Shown: in pieces, positions 57,101 through 64,000 of the stretch | Layout: each line of letters opens with the position of its first letter | Numbering within the stretch: position 1 is the stretch's first letter | Assembly: GCF_900240285.1 (NCBI RefSeq) | Contig: NZ_OESS01000001.1 | Span: 496,001 to 560,000 of the forward strand | Reading direction: 5' to 3' | DNA length: 64,000 nt | Source of the DNA: Halobacillus sp. Marseille-P3879 | GTDB lineage: Bacteria > Bacillota > Bacilli > Bacillales > Halobacillaceae | Translations under genes and position numbers: made by a program | Notes under the pieces: generated by a model | What the model was told of the DNA's origin: nothing | What the model saw: only the letters and a program-made list of their open reading frames with translations | Database searches by the model: none

Positions 57101-57121
57101 GTATGAACTGGGGTGAGCAAA

Positions 57122-58216
57122 ATGGATCAAGATCAACAGTATATGAGAATGGCTATCGAAATGGCCAAAGGAACGGTAGGGCAGACAACGCCGAACCCGT
57201 CAGTAGCTGCCGTTGTCGTTAAAGATAATCAAGTCGTTGGGCTTGGAGTCCATGTGAAAGCAGGAGAGCCGCATGCGGAAGTGCACGCTTTACGAATGGC
57301 TGGGGAGAAAGCAGAGGGAGCCGATATTTATGTAACGCTTGAACCGTGCAGCCATTTCGGACGCACTCCTCCATGCGCCCAGGCCGTAATTGACGCAGGA
57401 ATTAAACGGGCGGTTATTGCTTCTCATGATCCCAATCCGAAAGTGAGCGGACGCGGGATTAAAATGATGGAGACCGCAGGCGTTGAGGTGACAACTGCTG
57501 TCCTTAAAGAGGAAGCCGATCAGCTGAACAGAGCTTTTTTTCATTATATCCAAACAGAACGTCCTTACGTCCGGCTGAAGTCAGCGATCAGTATGGATGG
57601 GAAAATTGCGACCTCTACAGGCGAAAGCCAGTGGATTACCGGGAGGGAAGCGCGGGAAGACGGCCATCGTTACCGTCATCAGTCAGCAGCAATTTTAGTA
57701 GGGATTAACACCGTCCTGATGGATAATCCGAAGCTTACTACCCGAATTGATGGAGGAGGCAGGAACCCGGTACGGGTTGTACTGGATACTCATCTTCGTA
57801 TTCCGGAATCTGCTCAGCTGATTCAGGATCCAGCTGCTCCTACGTGGATTTTTACAGGAATCAACCATGACCAAACCCAAAAAACGGCCCTCGAGAGCCA
57901 CTCGCATGTGCACGTTATTTCATTCGATACCCCTGAAGTAAAGCCGGCCGCGGTTTTACAATATCTCGGCGAACAGAAAATAACCTCCCTGCTCATAGAA
58001 GGCGGCGCCACCGTAGCCGATACGTTTGTTCGTGCCGGGCTTGTCAATGAAGTGATTACCTATATGGCCCCGAAGCTAATAGGTGGTAAAGAAGCACTGA
58101 CGTCAGTTGCCGGCAAAGGTGTCAGTGAATTAAAGAACGTTGACAGGTTTGAGTTTGTTTCGAGTGAACGAATCGGGGAAGATTTAAAAATCATCTCCGT
58201 GAAAAAGGAGGGATAA
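57122..58216 (+). CDS. ribD: Bifunctional riboflavin deaminase/reductase
   Basis: A 364-residue fusion enzyme for steps 2 and 3 of riboflavin synthesis. The N-terminal deaminase (about 1-145) has the zinc motifs HAEVHAL and EPCSHFGRTPPC. The C-terminal reductase (about 146-364) has RLKSAISMDGKIATSTGES and the late LLIEGGATV. The ATG at 57122 fits GGGGTGAG upstream; a GTG three codons earlier is within that site. It is the first gene of ribD-ribE-ribBA-ribH under the FMN riboswitch, 3 bp before ribE. Confidence 0.95.
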   Translation: MDQDQQYMRMAIEMAKGTVGQTTPNPSVAAVVVKDNQVVGLGVHVKAGEPHAEVHALRMAGEKAEGADIYVTLEPCSHFGRTPPCAQAVIDAGIKRAVIASHDPNPKVSGRGIKMMETAGVEVTTAVLKEEADQLNRAFFHYIQTERPYVRLKSAISMDGKIATSTGESQWITGREAREDGHRYRHQSAAILVGINTVLMDNPKLTTRIDGGGRNPVRVVLDTHLRIPESAQLIQDPAAPTWIFTGINHDQTQKTALESHSHVHVISFDTPEVKPAAVLQYLGEQKITSLLIEGGATVADTFVRAGLVNEVITYMAPKLIGGKEALTSVAGKGVSELKNVDRFEFVSSERIGEDLKIISVKKEG

Positions 58217-58219
58217 GCA

Positions 58220-58867
58220 ATGTTTACAGGTATTATTGAAGAAATTGGTTCGATAAAAGGAATCAAAACGAAAACTGAAGCAATGGAAATCAGCATAAAA
58301 GCAAAGGATATCTTAAACGACGTCAATTTAGGAGACAGTATTTCCATTAATGGCGTATGTTTAACCGTTACGAGTTATACCGATCAGAGTGTCGAATTTG
58401 ATGTAATGCCGGAAACGTTCCGCGCGACAAATCTCCATGAGCTGAAGCAGGGCAGTCCGGTGAATTTAGAACGGGCTATGGCGGCAGGAGGCCGTTTCGG
58501 CGGACATCTCGTATCCGGTCATATTGATGGTACGGGACAAATCGTAAGTAAAACGCAGGAATCCAATGCTGTCTACTATGAAATCGAATTACCAGATGAA
58601 CTTATTCATTATTTTGTATATAAAGGGTCCATTGCTGTAGACGGCACTAGTCTTACGGTTTTCGGAGTCGAGGACAACCGGGTTACCATTTCACTGATTC
58701 CCCACACGATGGAGCACACGGTGTTAGGAAATAAAGAATCAGGAGACCGGGTTAATATTGAGTGCGATATGATTGGTAAATATGTCGCTCATTTTTTAGG
58801 GAAAGATAAACCTAATGAAAAATCGCAAATGACAAAGGAATTTTTAAGTGAGAATGGATTTGCTTAG
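58220..58867 (+). CDS. ribE: Riboflavin synthase (alpha subunit)
   Basis: A 215-residue enzyme with two internal lumazine-binding repeats: the first opens with MFTGIIEEIG and contains SISINGVCLTV, the second has VSGHIDGTG and IAVDGTSLTV. It dismutates two 6,7-dimethyl-8-ribityllumazine molecules into riboflavin. The ribosome site AAGGAGGG lies in the end of ribD, so the two are coupled. The C-terminal tail is slightly extended and charged. Confidence 0.95.
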   Translation: MFTGIIEEIGSIKGIKTKTEAMEISIKAKDILNDVNLGDSISINGVCLTVTSYTDQSVEFDVMPETFRATNLHELKQGSPVNLERAMAAGGRFGGHLVSGHIDGTGQIVSKTQESNAVYYEIELPDELIHYFVYKGSIAVDGTSLTVFGVEDNRVTISLIPHTMEHTVLGNKESGDRVNIECDMIGKYVAHFLGKDKPNEKSQMTKEFLSENGFA

Positions 58868-58882
58868 GAAGGAGCAGCCAGT

Positions 58883-60076
58883 ATGTTCGATTCAATTGAA
58901 AAGGCGTTAGAACATTTAAAGCAAGGGAAAATGGTAATTGTTTGTGATGATGAGGACCGTGAAAATGAAGGCGACTTAATTGGACTCGCGGAGTACGCTA
59001 GTCCTGAGATGATTAACTTTATGATTACCCGCGGTCGCGGGCTGGTTTGTACCCCTGTTACCGGAGAGTTGGCTCAGCAACTTGAGTTAATTCCAATGGT
59101 GGGAACCAATACGGATCCTAATCAGACTGCTTTTACTGTGAGTATTGATCATAAAACGACGACAACAGGAATTTCTGCAGATGAGCGGGCTTTGACGATT
59201 CGTGAGCTGCTGAATCCGAATGCAGTGGCTGGCGACTTTCAAAAACCAGGTCACATTTTTCCATTAGTCGCGAAAGATGGAGGCGTTTTGCGACGCGCCG
59301 GTCATACGGAAGCTGCTGTGGATCTCGCTGTATTGGCTGGAGCCAAACCGGCGGGTGTCATTTGTGAAATTATCAAAGATGACGGCACAATGGCTCGTGT
59401 ACCAGACTTAAGAAAGCTGGCAGATGAATACGATATTCCTATGATTACGATCGCCGATTTAATTCAATATCGTCATCGACATGAAGATCACGTAAAGCGT
59501 GAAGTCGAAATCCAGCTGCCGACGGAATACGGTGATTTCCGTGCAGTAGCGTATTCGAATGATATTGATAATAAAGATCATATCGCATTGATCAAAGGTG
59601 ATATTAAGCCGGGAGAGCCGACGCTCGTACGCGTGCACTCTGAATGCCTGACAGGGGATGTGTTCGGCTCATATCGCTGTGACTGCGGTCCGCAGCTGCA
59701 CAACGCCTTAAGGCAGATTGCTGAAAACGGCAGCGGCGTCCTGCTCTATATGCGCCAGGAAGGCCGCGGCATCGGACTGCTGAATAAAATGTTTGCCTAC
59801 AAGCTGCAGGAGGAAGGGTTAGATACAGTAGAGGCAAATGAAAAATTAGGATTTGGACCTGACTTAAGAGACTATGGAGTCGGAGCTCAAATTTTAAGAG
59901 AGCTTGGAATTTCTGAAATCAAACTGCTTACAAACAATCCGAAGAAAATTTCAGGATTGAGCGGTTACGGTTTAGAAGTCGTAGAGCGTGTGCCGATTGA
60001 AATGCCATCAAGAAAAGAAAATGAACTCTACCTGAAAACAAAGCAATCCAAAATGGGACACCTGTTTCATTATTAG
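58883..60076 (+). CDS. ribBA: Bifunctional DHBP synthase / GTP cyclohydrolase II
   Basis: A 397-residue fusion. The N-terminal 3,4-dihydroxy-2-butanone-4-phosphate synthase (about 1-200) has [15 protein letters not shown] and [13 protein letters not shown]. The C-terminal GTP cyclohydrolase II (about 205-397) has the zinc motif [20 protein letters not shown] and [10 protein letters not shown]. It supplies both precursors of the lumazine. It is 15 bp after ribE, with GGAAGGAG upstream. Confidence 0.96.
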   Translation: MFDSIEKALEHLKQGKMVIVCDDEDRENEGDLIGLAEYASPEMINFMITRGRGLVCTPVTGELAQQLELIPMVGTNTDPNQTAFTVSIDHKTTTTGISADERALTIRELLNPNAVAGDFQKPGHIFPLVAKDGGVLRRAGHTEAAVDLAVLAGAKPAGVICEIIKDDGTMARVPDLRKLADEYDIPMITIADLIQYRHRHEDHVKREVEIQLPTEYGDFRAVAYSNDIDNKDHIALIKGDIKPGEPTLVRVHSECLTGDVFGSYRCDCGPQLHNALRQIAENGSGVLLYMRQEGRGIGLLNKMFAYKLQEEGLDTVEANEKLGFGPDLRDYGVGAQILRELGISEIKLLTNNPKKISGLSGYGLEVVERVPIEMPSRKENELYLKTKQSKMGHLFHY

Positions 60077-60141
60077 GGCGAACATCTTATACGCATGAGC
60101 AAGATCATATAAGCTGGAAATATAAAAAGGGAGCGATCAGA

Positions 60142-60612
60142 TTGGTTAAAGTATTAGAAGGTAATTTAGTAGGAAGCGGATTGAAAGTAGGAATTGTCGT
60201 TGGACGTTTTAATGATTTTATTACAGGCAGGCTTTATGAAGGTGCTGTCGACGCATTGAAGCGTCACGGGGTGGATTTAGATGATGTGGAAGCGGCGTAT
60301 GTGCCGGGAGCGTACGAGATTCCAATGGTTGCAAACAAAATGGCCGGGTCTGGAAAATATGATGCGGTTATTACACTGGGCGCCGTTATTCGCGGATCGA
60401 CTCCACACTTTGATTACGTATGCGGGGAAGCAGCAAAAGGTGTTTCACAGGCTTCGATGCAAAGCGGTGTACCTGTAATTTTCGGTGTAATTACGACAGA
60501 TACCATTGAGCAGGCGATTGAGCGTGCAGGGACGAAAGCTGGAAACAAAGGTTGGGAAGCGGCAACGGCTGCCATTGAAATGGCGAATTTAAATCGTCAA
60601 TTTGAAGTATAA
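60142..60612 (+). CDS. ribH: 6,7-dimethyl-8-ribityllumazine synthase
   Basis: A 156-residue subunit of the 60-mer lumazine synthase. Conserved motifs are [19 protein letters not shown] and [15 protein letters not shown], with the catalytic His in the last. The start is TTG at 60142, after AGGGAGCGAT. It is the last gene of the riboflavin operon, 65 bp after ribBA; a terminator follows. Confidence 0.95.
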   Translation: MVKVLEGNLVGSGLKVGIVVGRFNDFITGRLYEGAVDALKRHGVDLDDVEAAYVPGAYEIPMVANKMAGSGKYDAVITLGAVIRGSTPHFDYVCGEAAKGVSQASMQSGVPVIFGVITTDTIEQAIERAGTKAGNKGWEAATAAIEMANLNRQFEV

Positions 60613-60627
60613 GTCATCATCAGGGTT

Positions 60628-60657
60628 GAGTCCTCTTACACGAGAGGGCTCTTTTTA
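60628..60657 (+). terminator. Rho-independent terminator of the riboflavin operon
   Basis: GAGTCCTCT and AGAGGGCTC form a stem (one G-U) with a 6-base loop, followed by T5. Confidence 0.85.
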
Positions 60658-60812
60658 ACAGCTTCTCTACGATTATTTTTCTACATAAGCGGGTACTATG
60701 GAAGACAGGGGAATAAGAATGTGTTCCCTCTTATACAACTGTGAATCGTGAGATGATCCAACCAAACGATGCTCAATTTAAATGCATTAAATACTCTTAC
60801 GGAGGGATGACA

Positions 60813-62054
60813 TTGACAACCCATCAAAAACGTTTAGAAAAATATGCAGAACTGGCTTTAACTAAAGGAGTAAACCTTCAGGCTGATCAAGGCTTGCTGA
60901 TCAATGCACCTATTGAAGCAGCCGATCTTGTCCGAATTATTACTGCCAAAGCTTACGGAAAAGGTGCAAAAAACGTTCATGTCGAGTGGAGCGATGAAAT
61001 GTTGAGCTACATGAAAATGAAAAATGCACCACTGAGTGTGCTGGAGAATTTTCCAAAATGGAAGGTAGATGCGCTGGAAGGAATGGTAAAAGAAGGGTAT
61101 TCCCTGCTTACTGTGTATGGTCCTAATCCAGATTTACTTAAAGGCATTGATTCCGACAGAATTGCAAAAGCAAATAAAGCAAGCGGTGAAGCATTAACGA
61201 ATTACCGTGAATACATTATGAACGATAAAGTAACATGGTCGATCGTTGCCTATCCCCAATCCTCATGGGCCGAGAAGGTTTTCCCTGAAGACACAACGGA
61301 GAATGCACAGAAAAAGCTTTGGGAGCAGATCTTCCATATTACCCGTATTGACCAGCATGATCCTGTTAAAGCATGGGAAGAGCACAACGAAAAGCTGCGG
61401 CAGGCCAGAGAATACTTAAATACCAAGCAATACAAGAAGCTGCATTATAAAGCACCAGGAACTGACCTTTCGATTGATCTCGTAAAAGACCATATTTGGC
61501 ATGGCGGTTCTGCGACATCGGCGGAAGGCGTTGAGTTCAACCCGAATATGCCGACGGAGGAAGTCTTTACGATGCCTCATAAATACGGGGTGCAGGGAAC
61601 GGTCAGCAGTACGAAACCGCTCAGCTATGGAGGCAACCTGATAGAGAACTTCACACTAACCTTTGAAAATGGAAAAGTGGTGGACTACACGGCTGAAACA
61701 GGAAAAGATACGCTGAAGCATTTACTGGAATCTGATGATGGGGCGAAGCGCTTAGGGGAAGTGGCACTTGTACCCAATGAATCACCGATCTCTCAATCGG
61801 GGCATATTTTCTTTAACACCCTTTATGACGAAAATGCTTCCTGCCACTTAGCTCTGGGGAAAGCGTATCCGACAAACGTAAAAGGCGGCTCTACGATGAC
61901 GAAAGAGCAGATGGATCAACAAGGGGTGAACGACAGCTTAGTCCATGAAGACTTTATGATGGGGTCAGCTGAGCTGAATATCGATGGAGAAACTCAAGAC
62001 GGCAAATTTGAACCGATCTTCCGTAATGGAAGCTGGGCTATAGATTTTGAATAA
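60813..62054 (+). CDS. M29-family metallo-aminopeptidase (AmpS/AmpT type), copy 2
   Basis: A 413-residue paralogue of the gene at 21814-23064, alignable end to end with no large gaps. The metal ligands are conserved: NMPTEEVFT, PNESPISQSG, NASCHLALG and HEDFMMGS. It would trim N-terminal residues of peptides in the cytosol. TTG at 60813 is chosen as start: GGAGG lies 8 bp upstream, the protein then begins like copy 1, and ATG at 60807 abuts the ribosome site. It lies after the riboflavin operon terminator, so it should have its own promoter, and ends at a strong terminator. Confidence 0.88.
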   Translation: MTTHQKRLEKYAELALTKGVNLQADQGLLINAPIEAADLVRIITAKAYGKGAKNVHVEWSDEMLSYMKMKNAPLSVLENFPKWKVDALEGMVKEGYSLLTVYGPNPDLLKGIDSDRIAKANKASGEALTNYREYIMNDKVTWSIVAYPQSSWAEKVFPEDTTENAQKKLWEQIFHITRIDQHDPVKAWEEHNEKLRQAREYLNTKQYKKLHYKAPGTDLSIDLVKDHIWHGGSATSAEGVEFNPNMPTEEVFTMPHKYGVQGTVSSTKPLSYGGNLIENFTLTFENGKVVDYTAETGKDTLKHLLESDDGAKRLGEVALVPNESPISQSGHIFFNTLYDENASCHLALGKAYPTNVKGGSTMTKEQMDQQGVNDSLVHEDFMMGSAELNIDGETQDGKFEPIFRNGSWAIDFE

Positions 62055-62064
62055 TGAAATATGA

Positions 62065-62093
62065 AAAGCGAGCCATGTCCGCTCGCTTTTTTT
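62065..62093 (+). terminator. Rho-independent terminator after aminopeptidase copy 2
   Basis: AAAGCGAGC and GCTCGCTTT form a perfect 9-bp stem with a 7-base loop, followed by more T. Confidence 0.9.
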
Positions 62094-62257
62094 ATGTCAA
62101 AAGTATGAGAACCGTGACACATTCATTACAGTTCTATTAAAACAAGGTGAAAAATTAGTCAGGCAGACTTCAAGTATGTTAAAAAAGTAGAAGTCAGGTT
62201 TTAAAACCAATTAATTAGTGTATGAATTGAAGTATAGAAAACAAGAAGGTGAAAAAT

Positions 62258-63277
62258 ATGAAGCGAATGGCTCTTTTTGATAACGCAAAGCTGATGCTCA
62301 TCTTTCTCGTTGTATTCGGCCACATGGTACAGCCGACAACGGATGGATCACGCGAAATGTATACCATTTACACGTGGATCTATACGTTCCATATGCCTGC
62401 ATTTATTTTTCTGGCCGGCTTCTTTGCCAAAGGGTCCGGAAACAAAGACTATATTATAAACTTAGCTAAAAAACTAATTCTGCCCTATCTTATTTTTCAG
62501 TTTGTGTTTACGGCGTATTTTCTCTTTATCGGGAAAGACGGATGGCTGAACGCTCCATTTTATCCGCACTGGTCACTATGGTTTCTGTTCAGCTTGTTCT
62601 GCTGGCACATCCTTCTGATCTGGTTTAGTAAAATTCCGGCATGGATTGGAATAACAGCTGCGGTAGTGATAGGTGTGCTTGTTGGCTATGCCGACAGCAT
62701 TGATCAAACCTTCAGTTTATCAAGAACCTTTGTATTCTTCCCGTTTTTCTTAGCGGGGTATTGGTTGACGACGGATACAGTAATGAAGTGGAGATCGGCT
62801 GTTCCAAGAGCAGCAAGCCTTGTGTTTATGGTTACTCTTGGAGTGGTCATTGCAATGGCGCCGGAATTCAATTCAGATTGGCTTCTAGGTTCAAAGTCAT
62901 ACGCTACGATGGGTGAAGTGGAATTAGGCGGACTGCTGCGCTTCGGCGTTTATGTCGTAGGGGCATTAATGACAGTGAGTGTCCTTGCCTGGATTCCGAA
63001 TAAACATTTCAGCTTTACCCCATTAGGCGGACAGACGCTGTATGTATACTTGCTGCATGGATTTATCGTCCAGCTGTTTAGACAGCAGAACTGGGTGGAA
63101 ATTAACAATGTACTGGATTTCTCTTTATACTTTGTGCTTTCAGGATTCATTGTTTATTTACTTTCCACAAGCACCATCAGGGCTGTTACGCAGCCGCTCA
63201 TCGAATGCCGTTCGGCTCTATTACGCAAGCAATTTTCCAATTTGCAGCAGCAAGATCGGTATCACACGACCAATTAA
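62258..63277 (+). CDS. Acyltransferase-3 family membrane protein
   Basis: A 339-residue protein with about ten helices. The N-terminus FDNAKLMLIFLVVFGHMVQP, with the conserved His at the end of helix 1, and TFHMPAFIFLAGFFAKG are diagnostic of acyltransferase family 3, which moves acyl groups (often O-acetyl) onto cell-wall or surface polysaccharides. It lacks the C-terminal SGNH domain of OatA. The C-terminal tail is basic and cytosolic. The ATG at 62258 follows GAAGGTGA. It stands alone; its acceptor is unknown. Confidence 0.87.
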   Translation: MKRMALFDNAKLMLIFLVVFGHMVQPTTDGSREMYTIYTWIYTFHMPAFIFLAGFFAKGSGNKDYIINLAKKLILPYLIFQFVFTAYFLFIGKDGWLNAPFYPHWSLWFLFSLFCWHILLIWFSKIPAWIGITAAVVIGVLVGYADSIDQTFSLSRTFVFFPFFLAGYWLTTDTVMKWRSAVPRAASLVFMVTLGVVIAMAPEFNSDWLLGSKSYATMGEVELGGLLRFGVYVVGALMTVSVLAWIPNKHFSFTPLGGQTLYVYLLHGFIVQLFRQQNWVEINNVLDFSLYFVLSGFIVYLLSTSTIRAVTQPLIECRSALLRKQFSNLQQQDRYHTTN

Positions 63278-63356
63278 ATGAGTGAAGTACCTCCCTTACG
63301 TTTGAAAATGCTATTCTTGTGAGAGAATAAGCAGAAAAGAAGGGGGGTACTTTTTT

Positions 63357-64000
63357 ATGACTAAAATACTAATGGTCGCTACCAATGTAGATCAGATAGG
63401 TGATCAGAAAACAGGATTATGGCTGTCTGAGTTTGTGGAGCCTGCGACAGAGTGGACTCATGAAGGATTTGAAGTTACAGGGGCCAGTATAAAGGGCGGG
63501 CGAATTCCTATTGACCCAAACAGCTACAGCAATGAGCTGCCTCGGGTTTGGGATGGTGTGATGGAACCAATCCACGATACGATCAAGCTGTCTGAAGTAA
63601 ATCCGGAAGAGTATGATGCGATTTTTTTCTGTGGAGGCCATGGAGCTATGGTGGATTTTCCAAATAGTCCAGAGATTGAAGCTTTACTAGACCATTTCAA
63701 ACAAAATAATAAACTGATCGGGGCAATCTGCCATGGTCCTGCTGCTTTTATTGGAAATAAAGATGTGAATGATATCTCGTTTATTAAAGGAATAAAAATA
63801 ACGGGATACTCAAATGAAGAAGAACAAGCGACTGGTCTAGCTGATGCCATGCCTTTTTTATTAGAGGATGAATTAAAAGAAGCCGGAGCGAGCTATGAAT
63901 CAGGCGGAGTTGAGGCTGATCATGTTGTTGTCGATCAAAACTTCATTACAGGCCAGAATCCTCAATCGACTCATCGTATAGCTGAGGTATTTAAAGAACA
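63357..64000 (+). CDS. DJ-1/PfpI-family protein (Hsp31-like), 3'-truncated
   Basis: An open frame of at least 214 codons starts with ATG after GAAGGGGGGT and runs off the window end. The nucleophile elbow GAICHGPAA (about Cys125 by count) and the preceding FFCGGHGAM with the conserved Gly/His belong to the type I DJ-1/PfpI superfamily; the large insertion before the elbow and the acidic cap suggest the Hsp31-like glyoxalase III/chaperone group (~220-230 residues). Nearly the full domain is present. It probably detoxifies methylglyoxal or acts as a stress chaperone. Confidence 0.85.
   Translation, partial: MTKILMVATNVDQIGDQKTGLWLSEFVEPATEWTHEGFEVTGASIKGGRIPIDPNSYSNELPRVWDGVMEPIHDTIKLSEVNPEEYDAIFFCGGHGAMVDFPNSPEIEALLDHFKQNNKLIGAICHGPAAFIGNKDVNDISFIKGIKITGYSNEEEQATGLADAMPFLLEDELKEAGASYESGGVEADHVVVDQNFITGQNPQSTHRIAEVFKE

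Noticed and set aside
56870-57106. Open frame of 78 codons inside the riboflavin leader
   Set aside because: It lies within the FMN riboswitch and its terminator, whose conserved blocks explain the sequence; it has no ribosome site.
1-64000. tRNA, rRNA, insertion sequences, prophage or CRISPR arrays
   Set aside because: No recognisable tRNA/rRNA sequence, transposase, integrase, terminal repeats or spaced repeat array was found by reading; a tRNAscan, Infernal and ISfinder search would settle it.

Overview
The window reads as chromosomal DNA of a moderately halophilic, low-GC Gram-positive bacterium of the family Bacillaceae, most like Halobacillus or a close relative. The basis is strong AGGAGG-type ribosome sites, frequent TTG/GTG starts, Bacillus-type operons (ribDE-ribBA-ribH behind an FMN riboswitch, a TerC exporter behind a yybP-ykoY riboswitch, a CssRS-like two-component system divergent from an HtrA protease), very acidic secreted proteins (for example the TRAP solute-binding protein) and many Na+-coupled or compatible-solute transporters. 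The genus is an inference. No rRNA, tRNA, CRISPR array, prophage or insertion sequence was seen. Both window ends cut genes.

Layout. 1-8.2 kb: 3' part of an RND efflux pump, a renalase-like flavoprotein, RarD, a flavoprotein fused to a Rieske domain, and a MarR/MFS efflux pair whose MarR gene carries a stop codon. 8.2-14 kb: a Cys/Met-metabolism PLP lyase, a stand-alone glucose-type PTS IIA, sucrose-6-phosphate hydrolase, the niacin repressor NiaR and cardiolipin synthase. 14-23 kb: HtrA protease divergent from a two-component system, an acyl-CoA thioesterase, an alanine/Na+ symporter, an ABC-F protein and an M29 aminopeptidase. 23-30 kb: a 0.5-kb non-coding stretch with a multi-hairpin repeat, an unlisted small zinc-ribbon gene with a SigB-like promoter, a BCCT transporter, kynU-kynB and recQ.

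30-38 kb: an oxidoreductase, then a tight three-gene cassette (circularly permuted ATP-grasp, alpha-E domain protein, transglutaminase) of unknown biochemical role, BrnQ with a possible leader attenuator, and a CPA1 antiporter. 38-46 kb: a small coiled-coil protein, a frameshifted GNAT acetyltransferase, a complete TRAP transporter (dctQMP), an MFS protein, an AI-2E-type permease and PepT. 46-52.5 kb: Mn riboswitch and TerC exporter, an SE1561-type small protein, an OsmC protein, and a reverse-strand operon for glucoside uptake (PTS IICB, an EEP-family phosphoesterase, a GH13 alpha-glucosidase) with a cre site.

52.7-64 kb: a UvrX-type Y-family polymerase behind a good SOS box, a macrodomain protein, a DMT exporter with divergent XRE-cupin regulator, the riboflavin operon, a second M29 aminopeptidase, an acyltransferase-3 membrane protein and a DJ-1/PfpI protein cut by the window end.

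The best candidates for new biology are the ATP-grasp/alpha-E/transglutaminase cassette, the EEP phosphoesterase inside the glucoside PTS operon, the brnQ leader, the SigB-type small zinc-ribbon gene and several families of intergenic palindromes. Two genes (MarR and GNAT) look freshly inactivated, each by a single-base change.
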